A stretch of DNA of 64,000 bases from an uncultured Anaeroplasmataceae bacterium (GTDB taxonomy: Bacteria > Bacillota_I > Bacilli_A > Acholeplasmatales > Anaeroplasmataceae): contig CATKXV010000002.1 in NCBI GenBank assembly GCA_949840955.1, positions 62,001 through 126,000 of the forward strand, read 5' to 3'. Below the pieces are notes generated by a model that worked only from the letters and a program-made list of their open reading frames with translations, did no database searches and had not been told where the DNA came from. Every line of letters begins with the position of its first letter. Within the stretch, counting starts at the first letter, position 1. This document shows, piece by piece, positions 1-9,733 of this stretch. The translations under genes and the position numbers were made by a program.

Positions 1-2284
1 TAGTCATTAAGGCACGCTCATAGGCTCCTGTTCTTCCTGGGCTTATATATTTTTCATCAGAAGATGCATCAATCCATTCCTCATTTTCTTCTATACGATA
101 TCGTTTTGAATGTGCTACATCAATTAATAGAATTCGATCGTATATCAAACGAAGATTTTTTAATAAATTTTTCATTTGGTCCTTAGAGGTGAAAACAATA
201 TTCGATAAGGATTCCTCCTCTAAAACATCTATTTTAGTTACATTGGAGGTTTGATTTGCTAAGGATGGATCATAATATCGTACACAATGCTTTCCAGCAT
301 TTTTGGCATCATATAATGCTCTATCTGCACAATTTGAAACCACATCATACTCTCTTCCACATATTCTCGTATAAGAAACACCCACACTAACGGAGATCTG
401 CAAATTATTATAAGGCTCTGTTAGTGAATCAAATATACGCTTGATAGTAACGTCTTGCGTTTTATGCTCCTCAAAAAACACTAAAAATTCATCTCCACCC
501 ACACGAGCAATAATATCATTTTTTCTTAAAACACTTCTTAGCTTAGAAGAAATATGCTGAATGACCTCATTTCCAAAATTATGGCCATAGGTATCGTTTA
601 TAATTTTTAAATAATCTAAATCCACCATAAGCATCACAAATTCCTTATCTGAGGTTGCCAAAATTTCTTTAATTTTTGTTTTGGCGGTTCCTGCATTATA
701 AAGAAAGGTCAAGGAATCATGCGTCGCCTGATGCTGAAGCTCCTTTAATACCTTATGCTCATTATTAATATCAATAATCTTACCTATACAGCTCGTTCTT
801 TCTAATGGATCGCCTGTAAATAATGCCCTTCCTGTAACTCGAACCCATCGTTCTTCTCCACCTAATGGAATAACAAGCTCCTTACTAAATGCATAATTTT
901 GAGGCGTTGTTTTCTTTACTAATTCCACAACCTCTTGAAGCTGTTCTTCTCCAAATAGACGAATTAAATTTGGATCTTCTAATGGATTCATAATCAGCTC
1001 ATCCAGTCCAAGCTTTCTTTCGCCAAAATCATAGGTCGTAAGCATTGGTGGATTTAACGTATATTCAAATTGAATTTCATGAGAAAGCTCTGCAAAGAAC
1101 CTTGTTTTAATACGCTCACTCTCTAATAGGGTTAGGGTTCGAGCAGAGGTTGATAATTCATCATCCTGTAGAATTTCATCTGTTACATGCTGCATTGTTT
1201 TATTTGTATCATGAGAAACAGAATTAATCCTTAGCTCCTCTGCGATTTTATCCTTGATTTCATATAAGCATTCTAAAAGTAACGGATTAAATTGGCCACA
1301 TTCCCCATTGGAAATCATCTGTAAAGCAACATCATGGGAATATGCTTTTTTATAGACACGCTCACTTGTTAATGCATCATATACATCCGCAATAGATACA
1401 ATTTGGGCAGCAATTGGAATTTCTTCTCCCTTTAAGCCGTCAGGATACCCCTTTCCATCATATCGCTCGTGATGCCATCTACAAATTTGTCTTGCATATA
1501 CAATTAAATGCTCATCCTGGGGTATAGCTAAATCATTTAGCATCAGAGCTCCAAATTCTGAATGCTTTTTCATGATTTCATATTCCTCTGGAGTAAGCTT
1601 CCCCGGCTTGTTCAATATCTCATCTGGAATCCCTATTTTTCCTATATCATGTAAAGCAGATGCCGTACTTATCAAGGAAATATCCGTTTGACTCAGATTA
1701 TATTGATCCGTTTTTATAACAAGATTTTGTAATAAAAGCTCTGATATGGTTCGGATATGTAAAACGTGAAGTCCACTTTCTCCATTTCTAAATTCAACAA
1801 TATGACTTAAAACTGTAATCATCAAATTGTTCATTTTTTCTCGTTCAAAAATCTGATCAGTAACCATTCGAACTAGCTTTTTTTGTTTACTTACAAGCAT
1901 GAGTGTGTTCATAACACGTCTACGAACTACCCAAACATCAAATGGACGATTGATAAAATCAGTAACACCAAGCTCATAGGCTCTTTCTATACAAGATGGC
2001 GCAGTTTCAGAAGAAATCATAATAACAGGTGTATCCTTAATCCATCCATTTCGATTCATAATTGCCAAAACCTCAAAGCCATCCATTTTTGGCATAACAA
2101 TATCAAGAAGAACTAAATCTATATTCGCTCCAACATTTTGTAGATAGGCCACAGCCTCTACTCCATTTTCAGCCTCTAATACGATATAATCATTTCCAAG
2201 CATATCTGCCAGTAAGGACCGGTTCATCTCTGAGTCATCTGCAATTAAAATTGTCTGTTTAAATTTACGTTCTTTTTCTTTCAT
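1..2284 (-). CDS. Receiver / HD-GYP / PAS / GGDEF signalling protein (3' end outside window)
   Basis: About 761 residues are visible from the ATG at 2284; the C-terminus lies beyond the left edge. Domains in order: a CheY-like receiver (about 9-125, phospho-acceptor Asp in LLDIVMPKMDG near 58), an HD-GYP phosphodiesterase domain (HDIGKIG near 210, HHERYDGKGYPDGL near 280), a PAS-like segment (about 400-490), and a GGDEF domain with an intact GGDEF motif near 592. An RKND sequence five residues before GGDEF matches the RxxD inhibitory site. A further unrecognised segment follows. By family knowledge it could both make and degrade cyclic di-GMP. The start is 11 bases after the hybrid kinase stop at 2296, so the two are probably one operon and a cognate pair. 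The net enzyme activity is inference. Confidence 0.9.
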   Translation of the reverse strand, partial: MKEKERKFKQTILIADDSEMNRSLLADMLGNDYIVLEAENGVEAVAYLQNVGANIDLVLLDIVMPKMDGFEVLAIMNRNGWIKDTPVIMISSETAPSCIERAYELGVTDFINRPFDVWVVRRRVMNTLMLVSKQKKLVRMVTDQIFEREKMNNLMITVLSHIVEFRNGESGLHVLHIRTISELLLQNLVIKTDQYNLSQTDISLISTASALHDIGKIGIPDEILNKPGKLTPEEYEIMKKHSEFGALMLNDLAIPQDEHLIVYARQICRWHHERYDGKGYPDGLKGEEIPIAAQIVSIADVYDALTSERVYKKAYSHDVALQMISNGECGQFNPLLLECLYEIKDKIAEELRINSVSHDTNKTMQHVTDEILQDDELSTSARTLTLLESERIKTRFFAELSHEIQFEYTLNPPMLTTYDFGERKLGLDELIMNPLEDPNLIRLFGEEQLQEVVELVKKTTPQNYAFSKELVIPLGGEERWVRVTGRALFTGDPLERTSCIGKIIDINNEHKVLKELQHQATHDSLTFLYNAGTAKTKIKEILATSDKEFVMLMVDLDYLKIINDTYGHNFGNEVIQHISSKLRSVLRKNDIIARVGGDEFLVFFEEHKTQDVTIKRIFDSLTEPYNNLQISVSVGVSYTRICGREYDVVSNCADRALYDAKNAGKHCVRYYDPSLANQTSNVTKIDVLEEESLSNIVFTSKDQMKNLLKNLRLIYDRILLIDVAHSKRYRIEENEEWIDASSDEKYISPGRTGAYERALMT

Positions 2285-2295
2285 AAAGTACCTAA

Positions 2296-4971
2296 CTACT
2301 TTCTCATATTATAAAACTTCAATATCGTATTTTTCACCATATCTAAATCGATTGGCTTGGATATGTGAGCATTCATACCACATTCAATACATTTTTTCAT
2401 ATCATCAGAAAATGCATCTGCCGTCATAGCAATAATTGGAATATCCTTATCCGGATGATCTAACTTACGAATTTCAATTGTAGCCTCTATACCTGTCATC
2501 ACTGGCATACGAATATCCATTAAAATCACATCATATTCTCCTTGCTTGGAATCCTTTAGCATATCAACGCAAATTTTACCATTTTCAGCTCGGACTAAAG
2601 TAGCACCAGCACTAGATAAAAGCATTTCAGCGATTTCCCAGTTCAAATCATTATCCTCAGCTAATAAAATATGAATTCCATCTAAGGTGCTCTGTTCCTC
2701 CTGAACTTCGGTTTTAGGTTCAGCAGAAGCAATCTTAGCAAATTTCTTTAATCCATAATACAAGGTAGATTTAAATAATGGTTTAGAAATAAAGCCAGTA
2801 ACCCCTGCTTTTCTTGCTTCTTCCTCCATATCTGACCAATCATAGGCAGAAACAAGAAGAATCGGAATTTCATCTCCAAGACTCTTTCGAATTTGACGTG
2901 CTGTTTCAATACCATCTATTCCTGGCAATTTCCAATCTAATAAAATGATATCAAATCGATTTCCTGCTTCGTAAGCTTCAACTGTTTTTTTGACAGCCTC
3001 CTCGCCAGAAAGCGTCCATTCTCCTTGAACACCAATCTCTTTAAGAGAAGCTATCGTTGTAATACAAAGATTTTCATCATCATCAACAACAAGCATCTTC
3101 CAATCAGGTAAAAGCATTTCCTCTTCTATAACATCCACCTTTTCAAGGTCAAGAGCCACATGGAATTCTGTTCCTTTTCCAAGCTCGCTCTTCACTTCTA
3201 TTGACCCCTTCATCGCATCAACGATGTATTTTGTAATGGCCATACCTAATCCTGTTCCTTCAGTCTTATGTACACGTGCACTATCCTCACGAGTAAAGGA
3301 CTCAAAGATTTTTTGCATAAATTCTTCTGTCATACCAATTCCTGTATCAGAAACCATAATATGGTTACGCACATAATTTTCTCCCATTGGAGAAGCTTCT
3401 TGATATAAAGAAACCTCAATTGCACCCTGTTCTGGAGTAAATTTGATTGCGTTAGATAAAAGATTTAAAAGAACCTGATTCAAGCGTACACTATCACAAT
3501 AAACATTCTCTGTAAGAATATCATGGATATACATATCAAATTTTTGTTGCTTGATTTTGATTTGTGGCTGAACCACTGTAGAAATACCATCCAAAACCTC
3601 GCGTAAGGAAACCTGCTCCATATTCAGTGTCATCTTACCACTTTCAATTTTTGACATATCAAGAACATCATTGATCAGACCTAATAAATGCTTACTAGAA
3701 AGCGTAATCTTTTTTAAGCAATTTTGAACCTGCTGACGATTATCAATATTCGCAGTTGCTATAGCTGTCATACCAACAATTGCATTCATTGGGGTTCGAA
3801 TATCATGGCTCATATTAGAAAGGAATTCACTCTTAGCCTTATTGGCATTAATCGCATTTTCACGAGCCTGCTCCAATTGCTGAAGCGTCTTCTTATTATA
3901 ATAGTTATAAATTACAAAGATGATAGTTAAAATAGCCACCATCGTAACTACAGAAACAATCGTCATTGTAACCCATTGATTATTTAAGGTTTTAATGATA
4001 GCATTCATTTCTGAATTGTCTGTGATTAAAACCAGGTACCACTCTGATTTATCTAATTTATTACAGTACATATGAAGATAACGATCTCCCATATGCAATA
4101 TATTAGAATATGGCTCATTCTCCTTCATACTTTCATTTAAATCATCTAAAATGGATTCAATAGAAAAATCATTATCGGAATATTTATCCTTAAACAAAGC
4201 AGATAGACTGTCATACTTCACATCTTCCTCTTGCTTTATTATTAAAGAATTTGTTTCTCCATTTTCTAATTCATCCTTTCGCACAATATAAGCATTTGCA
4301 CTAACCATTGTCTCAGAATCAATATTAAGCATACTAACAAAATCTTTGTTTGGAAGACCAGCAATAAGTGCCATACTTTTTTCGCCCTGAGCCATAGTAT
4401 ATTTATCTGTAGGAACACTAAACATTACAATATCTTCACCATAAACGATTTCATTGGTATTGCCTTCTCTTTGAAGGATTTGTCTTCCAACAGCAATCTT
4501 TTCCTCTCCCTTTAAAATAGAAGTTCTAAAAGGAATTAAATCTGTAACAATAAAATCACGAAGAAAGGAATCCATAATTCTTCCCTCCTCTGGCTTGTCT
4601 AGCAGGTTATCATCATCGATTACATAAAGAAAGCCTAAATATTCAAATCCACGTGCAAGAGCACTTTTTTTCAATTTTTCATTAGCATCAGGCTCATCCG
4701 GATTATAATCATCTGCCAAGGCTTCTACCATTTTAAGTCTTTGCTCTAGTACAACCTCATATCGCTGTGTATATTGGTAGCTAGATTCACTCATCGTTTT
4801 TTCACCAATAAAATCGATGGCAGCTCGCGTCTTGTTTCCCATATATACACCTAAAAAACAAAACATACATACACAAATGATTACACATATGATAATACCA
4901 ATCAGCATAACACGTTGACCTTGAGTTGTAAAAAACCGTTTTTTCGTGATTGTTCTTTCTTTTTGCTCCAT
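2296..4971 (-). CDS. Membrane hybrid sensor histidine kinase with two receiver domains
   Basis: 891 residues. A TM segment near residues 20-45 is followed by an extracytoplasmic sensor region of about 300 residues (Cache-like by layout) and a second TM near 355-380. Then come HisKA with [11 protein letters not shown] near 387, an HATPase with [11 protein letters not shown] and [10 protein letters not shown], and two receivers (DWKLPG near 680 and DIRMPV near 820). An open frame continues upstream to 5043. I chose the ATG at 4971 because GGAGG lies five bases before it, and because the upstream codons overlap a strong promoter whose -35 is at 5038-5043. It is probably co-transcribed with the downstream HD-GYP/GGDEF gene, so phosphorelay into cyclic di-GMP turnover is likely. 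The signal sensed is unknown. Confidence 0.92.
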   Translation of the reverse strand: MEQKERTITKKRFFTTQGQRVMLIGIIICVIICVCMFCFLGVYMGNKTRAAIDFIGEKTMSESSYQYTQRYEVVLEQRLKMVEALADDYNPDEPDANEKLKKSALARGFEYLGFLYVIDDDNLLDKPEEGRIMDSFLRDFIVTDLIPFRTSILKGEEKIAVGRQILQREGNTNEIVYGEDIVMFSVPTDKYTMAQGEKSMALIAGLPNKDFVSMLNIDSETMVSANAYIVRKDELENGETNSLIIKQEEDVKYDSLSALFKDKYSDNDFSIESILDDLNESMKENEPYSNILHMGDRYLHMYCNKLDKSEWYLVLITDNSEMNAIIKTLNNQWVTMTIVSVVTMVAILTIIFVIYNYYNKKTLQQLEQARENAINANKAKSEFLSNMSHDIRTPMNAIVGMTAIATANIDNRQQVQNCLKKITLSSKHLLGLINDVLDMSKIESGKMTLNMEQVSLREVLDGISTVVQPQIKIKQQKFDMYIHDILTENVYCDSVRLNQVLLNLLSNAIKFTPEQGAIEVSLYQEASPMGENYVRNHIMVSDTGIGMTEEFMQKIFESFTREDSARVHKTEGTGLGMAITKYIVDAMKGSIEVKSELGKGTEFHVALDLEKVDVIEEEMLLPDWKMLVVDDDENLCITTIASLKEIGVQGEWTLSGEEAVKKTVEAYEAGNRFDIILLDWKLPGIDGIETARQIRKSLGDEIPILLVSAYDWSDMEEEARKAGVTGFISKPLFKSTLYYGLKKFAKIASAEPKTEVQEEQSTLDGIHILLAEDNDLNWEIAEMLLSSAGATLVRAENGKICVDMLKDSKQGEYDVILMDIRMPVMTGIEATIEIRKLDHPDKDIPIIAMTADAFSDDMKKCIECGMNAHISKPIDLDMVKNTILKFYNMRK

Positions 4972-5014
4972 GTCATCCTCCAATACTCCCAACAAGCACC
5001 TATTATCCATATTA

Positions 5015-5043
5015 ATTGTATCAAATCGTGTCGGTAAAGTCAA
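5015..5043 (-). promoter_or_regulatory. Sigma-A-like promoter of the hybrid kinase operon
   Basis: On the minus strand TTGACT (5038-5043) and TACAAT (5015-5020) are separated by exactly 17 bases. Transcription should start near 5008, about 37 bases before the kinase ATG at 4971. This rules out the longer reading frame start at 5043. Confidence 0.8.
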
Positions 5044-5098
5044 CCATTTAGGGGGGCTCTCTCTTTAGAGAGACCTTAGGGATTCTATTTTTTTCAAA

Positions 5099-5129
5099 TG
5101 AAAAGGCATAATACAAAGATATTATGCCA
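5099..5129 (-). terminator. Intrinsic terminator after the one-TM histidine kinase gene
   Basis: Minus-strand stem GGCATAATA / TATTATGCC (5105-5113 with 5120-5128), six-base loop, followed by TTTTC. It lies about 32 bases after the kinase stop at 5161 and closes the RR-ABC-kinase module. Confidence 0.8.
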
Positions 5130-5160
5130 AGTACACTCTGATTTAGATTTTTTTAAAAAT

Positions 5161-6054
5161 TTATAACTGCGATTTAAAATCCATTATAATAATGAGATTC
5201 CCATTTTCTACGGTTGCCTCAATCCTTCCTTGGTTCAATTCAACCAACTGTTTTACAATGGATAGCCCCACACCCCCTATGTTTCTAGCATTTTCTAAGG
5301 TGGTATATCGATCAAAAATTTTACGAACGCTAACCAAATCCAGATTTGGTGCAGGATTAGAAAAAATAATTTTACCCGTTAAAGTTAAAGAAATGGTTAA
5401 AGAGGAAGTCCCATATTTGATTGCATTTATAAGGAGATTGTCTAATATTCTTACTAGCATATTTTTATTTAGGATTCGATATACCTTGATTGGAGGGATA
5501 TGAATGATTGGTTCAATTCCTTTTTCTTTAAACACAGCATAGTAATTTAGAAGCACATTTTCAAGCTCCTGATTCAGACAAATACTTTCAAAGGATATCT
5601 TCTCATGATCTAAATGATATAAATAATCAAAAAGCTGTTCTGTTAAATAGATTAAATCCTCTGTTCTATTTTTAATCACAAGTAAGGATTTTTTTTGCTT
5701 TTGTGTCAATTTTTCTTTTTCCAACAGTTCAACATAGCCAGAAATTGCAGTCAACGGTGTCCTCAAATCATGAGCAACATTGGTTATCGCTCTTTGTATC
5801 TTTTGATTCCCATTCCAATATTGTAATTCCTTTTGTCTGATATCACTTAGGATTTCATTCAATTGCTCAACAAATTGGATAGCAGTTCTATCCTTTGAGG
5901 GAATCGTTAATAATTGATTTGTGTCTGTTTTTTGGATAAGGTCTAATCCCTTAGATAGTTCTTTATAGGATCCCTTTAGCAGCCACAGCTTCAAAAGTAA
6001 AATCACAATAAGAATAAAGCAAAAGCTACAAATACCGATAAACCAATAAAGCAT
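5161..6054 (-). CDS. Short sensor histidine kinase of an ABC-exporter-linked two-component system
   Basis: 297 residues. One N-terminal TM segment (about 3-28) and no extracellular sensor domain, then a linker, HisKA with VAHDLRTPLTAISGY near residue 95, and an HATPase with N-box NLLINAIKYG and GGVGLSI. An open frame begins at a GTG at 6063, but that codon touches the Shine-Dalgarno. The ATG at 6054 lies eight bases after GGAG and is preferred. It is the last gene of a module: response regulator, ATPase, permease, kinase. Kinases with almost no extracytoplasmic domain that sit beside ABC exporters usually respond to cell-envelope-active peptides. That role is inferred from family and context. 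Confidence 0.85.
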   Translation of the reverse strand: MLYWFIGICSFCFILIVILLLKLWLLKGSYKELSKGLDLIQKTDTNQLLTIPSKDRTAIQFVEQLNEILSDIRQKELQYWNGNQKIQRAITNVAHDLRTPLTAISGYVELLEKEKLTQKQKKSLLVIKNRTEDLIYLTEQLFDYLYHLDHEKISFESICLNQELENVLLNYYAVFKEKGIEPIIHIPPIKVYRILNKNMLVRILDNLLINAIKYGTSSLTISLTLTGKIIFSNPAPNLDLVSVRKIFDRYTTLENARNIGGVGLSIVKQLVELNQGRIEATVENGNLIIIMDFKSQL

Positions 6055-6068
6055 GGATACCACTCCTT

Positions 6069-6881
6069 TTATTTTATATCCTTTTTCATAAACACTAGAA
6101 CACCAATAAGGGTGATGATTGTACTACTCAATAGACTTGAAAGAATTAGAATATACTCCTTTAATTCCACTCCAAAAAGAACAGCATAGGTATGGGATGT
6201 TGGAAGAAGATAAAGAAAGCTATACATTATATTTTTTTCCATTGGACTTGGATATTTTGGATTTAGCTCCTTCATTAATTCAAATTCATTAGTTGTAGGA
6301 TTCATCTGCCATATATCAATATACTCTGGAGTTGTAAGTCTTCCCATAAATAGAATGAAAAGAAAAATCAGTCCAAAAGCAAATAGCAAATTCACAATAA
6401 TTGCAATAATACGTCCAGAACATAAGAACGAAATACAGGTAAATAGAGAAACAAAGGTAGCCAGCACAAGCAATTGGGATATAATCCACAAGCATATCGT
6501 TTGCCCTGAAGCCTGTGGAGCTCCAAGAAGAGGAATACCTAAGCACAAAATTACAAGCATATAAATTGCATATAGAATCACAGATAAACTGAAAAAATAT
6601 AACCAATAGGCTAAATATACCTTATATTTTTTATGCCCAATAATAAGCTTATTTCGTAATGTACCCTCATTGAATTCTTTTCCAAGAATGACACTAACCA
6701 AGCATGCAATTCCTATCCCAATAAAACTCATTTGCAACAACATAACATGATCCATTTTATTTTTCATAGAATAGCTGTAAAGAAGAATTCCTAAAGCAAT
6801 GACTAGCATTAAAATAAAGGATCCTAAAATCATCTTATCCTTCTTTGATTGATAGATGAATGCTCTAAATAATCGAATCAT
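6069..6881 (-). CDS. ABC-2 type exporter permease
   Basis: 270 residues with about six hydrophobic segments typical of ABC-2 permeases (near 18-36, 49-66, 97-120, 130-155, 160-180 and 240-262). The start ATG overlaps the stop of the ATPase gene as ATGA (6878-6881), so translation is coupled. The histidine kinase start follows the stop after 14 bases. No own ATPase domain; it should pair with the 6878-7792 product. Size and context resemble the permeases of bacitracin (BcrB) and lantibiotic immunity (LanE/LanG) exporters. Only one permease gene is present, so a homodimer is expected. Substrate unknown. Confidence 0.82.
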   Translation of the reverse strand: MIRLFRAFIYQSKKDKMILGSFILMLVIALGILLYSYSMKNKMDHVMLLQMSFIGIGIACLVSVILGKEFNEGTLRNKLIIGHKKYKVYLAYWLYFFSLSVILYAIYMLVILCLGIPLLGAPQASGQTICLWIISQLLVLATFVSLFTCISFLCSGRIIAIIVNLLFAFGLIFLFILFMGRLTTPEYIDIWQMNPTTNEFELMKELNPKYPSPMEKNIMYSFLYLLPTSHTYAVLFGVELKEYILILSSLLSSTIITLIGVLVFMKKDIK

Positions 6882-7792
6882 AGAGAATCACCCCCAATCA
6901 AATTCATATAATAATTTTCTAGTGTTTCTTCTTTTTCAATAAATTCCTCTATAGCACAGCCTTTTTTATCTAGCTCAAGAATCATAGCTGAAAGATTGCA
7001 TTCTCCATATAGGGTAAAATCAGTGGCATTCTCTACCTCATACGATATATTTTTTTCCTCTACATATTGTACAAATATAGAAGGATTGCTCACTCTTACC
7101 TCTGTTTTCTTTTTCAAAAGCTTATGAAGTACATCATTACTGACCTCTCGAACTATCCTTCCTTGATCTAAAAATCCATAATGCGTAGCTATCTTGGAAA
7201 GCTCATCTAGAAAATGACTGGATAATAATATCGTAATCCCCTTTTCTTGATTTAGCTTTAATATCAATTCTCTAATTTCGATAATTCCTTCTGGATCTAG
7301 TCCGTTGATTGGCTCATCTAAAATTAAGAAATCTGGGTTTGATAGTAACGCAATCGCAATCCCTAAACGCTGTCTCATTCCTAATGAAAAGTTTTTAACC
7401 TTCTTCTTATCTGTATTTTTTAATCCGACAAGCTCTAATAGAGCATATATATTTTTATCGGAAGGATTCCCACAAATTTCATTTTGAAGGATTAAATTAT
7501 CCTTAGCAGATAGATTCATATAAAGTGCTGGAGTCTCAATAATTGCCCCAATTCTACGTCTTGCCAAGGCAATATTTTGCTCTTTATAGGAGCTATCAAA
7601 AAGAATATAATCTCCATTTGTTGGAGATTGCAATCCACAAATAATGCGGATTAGGGTTGTTTTTCCTGCTCCATTTTTGCCAATCAAACCATAAATAGCT
7701 CCTTTTTCAATGGACATTGTTACATCTGTCAAAGCTTTAAATTTATGGTAGCTTTTGGCTAAATGGACGGTTCTTAAAACATATTTCATCAT
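6878..7792 (-). CDS. ABC exporter ATP-binding protein, BcrA/LanF-like
   Basis: 304 residues. Walker A GKNGAGKTT near residue 42, signature LGMRQRLGIA near 143, Walker B FLILDEP near 162. The Q-loop position reads IIETPALY, so it carries Glu where most ABC ATPases have Gln. This E-loop is a known trait of lantibiotic self-protection (LanF) and bacitracin (BcrA) ATPases. The C-terminal 80 residues are the variable tail of this group. The ATG pair at 7792 follows AAGGAG. The four GTTAA repeats at 7853-7891 lie just upstream and suggest control by the neighbouring response regulator. A role in antimicrobial peptide resistance is inference. Confidence 0.87.
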   Translation of the reverse strand: MMKYVLRTVHLAKSYHKFKALTDVTMSIEKGAIYGLIGKNGAGKTTLIRIICGLQSPTNGDYILFDSSYKEQNIALARRRIGAIIETPALYMNLSAKDNLILQNEICGNPSDKNIYALLELVGLKNTDKKKVKNFSLGMRQRLGIAIALLSNPDFLILDEPINGLDPEGIIEIRELILKLNQEKGITILLSSHFLDELSKIATHYGFLDQGRIVREVSNDVLHKLLKKKTEVRVSNPSIFVQYVEEKNISYEVENATDFTLYGECNLSAMILELDKKGCAIEEFIEKEETLENYYMNLIGGDSL

Positions 7793-7852
7793 AATTTCTC
7801 CTTGTTGAATGTTATAGTTGTTTTCTATACTCCTATACTATAACAAAGAAAG

Positions 7853-7891
7853 GTTAAGAAGCTCGTTAAGAAATGGTTAAGAAATGGTTAA
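7853..7891 (-). promoter_or_regulatory. Four GTTAA direct repeats, probable response-regulator binding site before the ABC exporter genes
   Basis: GTTAA (TTAAC on the minus strand) occurs at 7853-7857, 7865-7869, 7876-7880 and 7887-7891, steps of 12, 11 and 11 bases, in the 102-base gap between the regulator stop and the ATPase start. The middle units share a GAAATG spacer. A TATAGT -10-like hexamer follows downstream. Roughly one-helical-turn spacing is the usual arrangement for OmpR-family regulators, as in the 11-base spa-box repeats. Confidence 0.65.
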
Positions 7892-7894
7892 GAT

Positions 7895-8542
7895 TCATTT
7901 CAATTTATACCCAATTCCCCATACAGACTCTATATAATCCTCATTAGAAAATTGTCTTATCTTTTTACGAATATTACTGATATGAACCTTTAAAGAATTT
8001 TCATCACAGTCATTGGTATCATCAAAGATCAAATCTAAAAGCGTAGATTTGGATAGAATTTGATTGGTATGAAATAAAAGCTGCTTCATTATAGAGAATT
8101 CTACTCTGGTTAGTCCAACAGGATTTTCTCCAACATATAGGAAATGCTCCTTTGTATCCAAACGAAGCTCTCTATATTCTAATGTCTTATTTCCCTTTGT
8201 GGCTCTTAGCTGTACGGCAACCCTCTCTACAAATTCTTCATTATGGAAGGGCTTTGTGATATAATCTCTGGCTCCTATATGTAATGTATTGACCTTATCC
8301 TCTACACTGGATTTGGCACTTACAACAAGAATAGGTATATCATTTAATTTTTGTATAAGCTCTTCCCCAGCTAATCCTGGTAGCATTAAATCTAAAATAA
8401 TTAAATCTACGCTTACCTTTTCTAACACCAAAAGAGCTTCTGTTCCAGAATATGCATCATAAATTTTATATGTATTTTCTAATAATTCCTTCATTAAATT
8501 ATGAATATAGATATCATCTTCAACGATGAGGATTGCTTTCAT
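7895..8542 (-). CDS. OmpR/PhoB-family response regulator
   Basis: 215 residues from ATG 8542. Receiver domain with acidic pocket VEDD near residue 8, phospho-acceptor Asp in LIILDLMLPG near 50, and Lys in ITKPF near 100. The C-terminal winged helix-turn-helix spans about 120-213, ending VWGIGYKLK as is standard for the family. A GTG at 8551 is in frame, but the ATG gives the normal N-terminus MKAILIVEDD. It heads the module with the ABC exporter and kinase and probably binds the GTTAA repeats directly after its own stop codon. Confidence 0.9.
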   Translation of the reverse strand: MKAILIVEDDIYIHNLMKELLENTYKIYDAYSGTEALLVLEKVSVDLIILDLMLPGLAGEELIQKLNDIPILVVSAKSSVEDKVNTLHIGARDYITKPFHNEEFVERVAVQLRATKGNKTLEYRELRLDTKEHFLYVGENPVGLTRVEFSIMKQLLFHTNQILSKSTLLDLIFDDTNDCDENSLKVHISNIRKKIRQFSNEDYIESVWGIGYKLK

Positions 8543-8602
8543 ATTTCTCACTGCCTTTTTATATAATATACCTCTTTTTTCTATAAATTAAAAGAGGAAA
8601 GT

Positions 8603-8632
8603 CAAAATAAAAGAGGACAATCTCTGTCCTCC
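8603..8632 (-). terminator. Intrinsic terminator of the rpsF-ssb-rpsR operon
   Basis: Minus-strand stem GAGGACA / TGTCCTC (8625-8631 with 8613-8619), five-base loop, followed by TTTTATTTT. It starts eight bases after the rpsR stop. Confidence 0.85.
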
Positions 8633-8639
8633 AATTAAA

Positions 8640-8885
8640 CTAGTCTTTTACAAATGGTAATAAAGCCATATGACGTGCACGCTTAATAGCAATTGCAAGC
8701 TTTCTTTGATATTTTGCAGATGTTCCCGTAATACGACGTGGTAAAATTTTACCTCTATCTGTTACGAATTTTCTTAATAAATCTACATCCTTAAAATCAA
8801 TATGCTCAATATGGTTTTGTGTAAAATAACAAACCTTTTTACGACCACGACGTTCGCCACGATCTGGTTTACGATTTTGTTGCAT
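8640..8885 (-). CDS. rpsR: 30S ribosomal protein bS18
   Basis: 81 residues, the family's usual size. It contains the conserved core [42 protein letters not shown] in segments (FKDVDLL, LPRRITG, QRKLA), which binds 16S rRNA next to bS6. The N-terminus is rich in Arg/Lys. Third gene of the classic rpsF-ssb-rpsR operon, 21 bases after ssb, with a GGAGG site before its ATG and a terminator immediately behind it. Confidence 0.97.
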   Translation of the reverse strand: MQQNRKPDRGERRGRKKVCYFTQNHIEHIDFKDVDLLRKFVTDRGKILPRRITGTSAKYQRKLAIAIKRARHMALLPFVKD

Positions 8886-8906
8886 TATTTTTCCTCCTTT
8901 AAAGTT

Positions 8907-9431
8907 TTAGAATGGTAAATCATCATCAGCCACATCTACATTAAAGCTCTGTGGAGCCTCTGGCTCTGGCTGAGATGGTTGTGGTGCTTGATAGCCCCCA
9001 CCATAGCTAGGGTTATTATACCCTGGATAGCTATTGTTTTGTTGTTGATAATTTTGTGCTGGCTGTTGATAGTTCTGATTTGGCTGATATGCTGTGCCTT
9101 GAGCATTCGGATCTCTTGGCTGCAAATTTTCAACTCGTTCAACAATCACATCGGTTGTATAACGCATTTGATTATCTTGTCCCTGGTAAGAACCTGTTTG
9201 GATTCTTCCTTCGATGGATAATTGGTAGCCCTTTTTAATAAATCTAGACATAAAATCAGCTTGTTGTCCAAAGGCAACACAGCTAATAAAATCGGCTTGA
9301 CTATTGCCGTTAACATCTCTAGCCCCAACACGATTTACTGCAAGAGTAAATCTTAAATTTGACATTCCTGATTGCGTATAACGAATCTCAGGATCCTTGG
9401 TAATTCTACCAATTAATAATACCTTGTTCAT
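8907..9431 (-). CDS. ssb: Single-stranded DNA-binding protein
   Basis: 174 residues. OB-fold over residues 1-105 (MNKVLLIGRITKDPEIRYT at the N-terminus, ADFISCVAFG, GRIQTGSY), then a Gln/Asn/Pro/Gly/Tyr-rich flexible linker (about 110-160) and the acidic tip DDDLPF that recruits partner proteins in replication and repair. Located between rpsF and rpsR as in most Bacillota, 14 bases after rpsF. The low-complexity linker makes long false reading frames in other registers at 8936-9238. Confidence 0.97.
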   Translation of the reverse strand: MNKVLLIGRITKDPEIRYTQSGMSNLRFTLAVNRVGARDVNGNSQADFISCVAFGQQADFMSRFIKKGYQLSIEGRIQTGSYQGQDNQMRYTTDVIVERVENLQPRDPNAQGTAYQPNQNYQQPAQNYQQQNNSYPGYNNPSYGGGYQAPQPSQPEPEAPQSFNVDVADDDLPF

Positions 9432-9445
9432 TGTATTCTCCTATC

Positions 9446-9733
9446 TTATTCGCCTTCTGCAACAACAATATGACGAATAACATTTTCGTTATAGCCTGCG
9501 ATACGAGTAAATTCAGAAATAGCTTTAGGAGTTGCTTCTACAGACATCCATACATAATAACCCTTACGTGAATGTTCAATTTCATAAGCTAATTCTCTTA
9601 AGCCCCATTCCTTACATTCTAAAACCTTAGACTGGTTGTTTGTAAAAATACCATTTACATTGGCAACCTCAGCTTTAATAGCCTCCTGGTCTAAATTCGC
9701 ACGAAGAATATACATAACCTCATACTTTTTCAT
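9446..9733 (-). CDS. rpsF: 30S ribosomal protein bS6
   Basis: 95 residues, standard length. N-terminus MKKYEVMYILR and the later WGLRELAYEIEHSRKGYYVW segment are typical of bS6, which pairs with bS18 on the 30S platform. First gene of the rpsF-ssb-rpsR operon with AAAGGAGG (about 9742-9749) before its ATG, a short structured leader and a strong promoter at 9809-9837. Confidence 0.97.
   Translation of the reverse strand: MKKYEVMYILRANLDQEAIKAEVANVNGIFTNNQSKVLECKEWGLRELAYEIEHSRKGYYVWMSVEATPKAISEFTRIAGYNENVIRHIVVAEGE

Noticed and set aside
4972-5043. N-terminal extension of the hybrid kinase reading frame
   Set aside because: It contains the -10 and -35 of a strong promoter and lacks a ribosome binding site; the GGAGG-ATG at 4971 is the start.
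5052-5076. GGCTCTCT...AGAGAGACC hairpin before the hybrid kinase promoter
   Set aside because: No T run; the transcript of the upstream kinase already ends at 5099-5129. It may be a chance repeat of CT.
8936-9238. Several overlapping frames inside ssb
   Set aside because: They come from the low-complexity Gln/Pro/Gly linker; none has a ribosome binding site.
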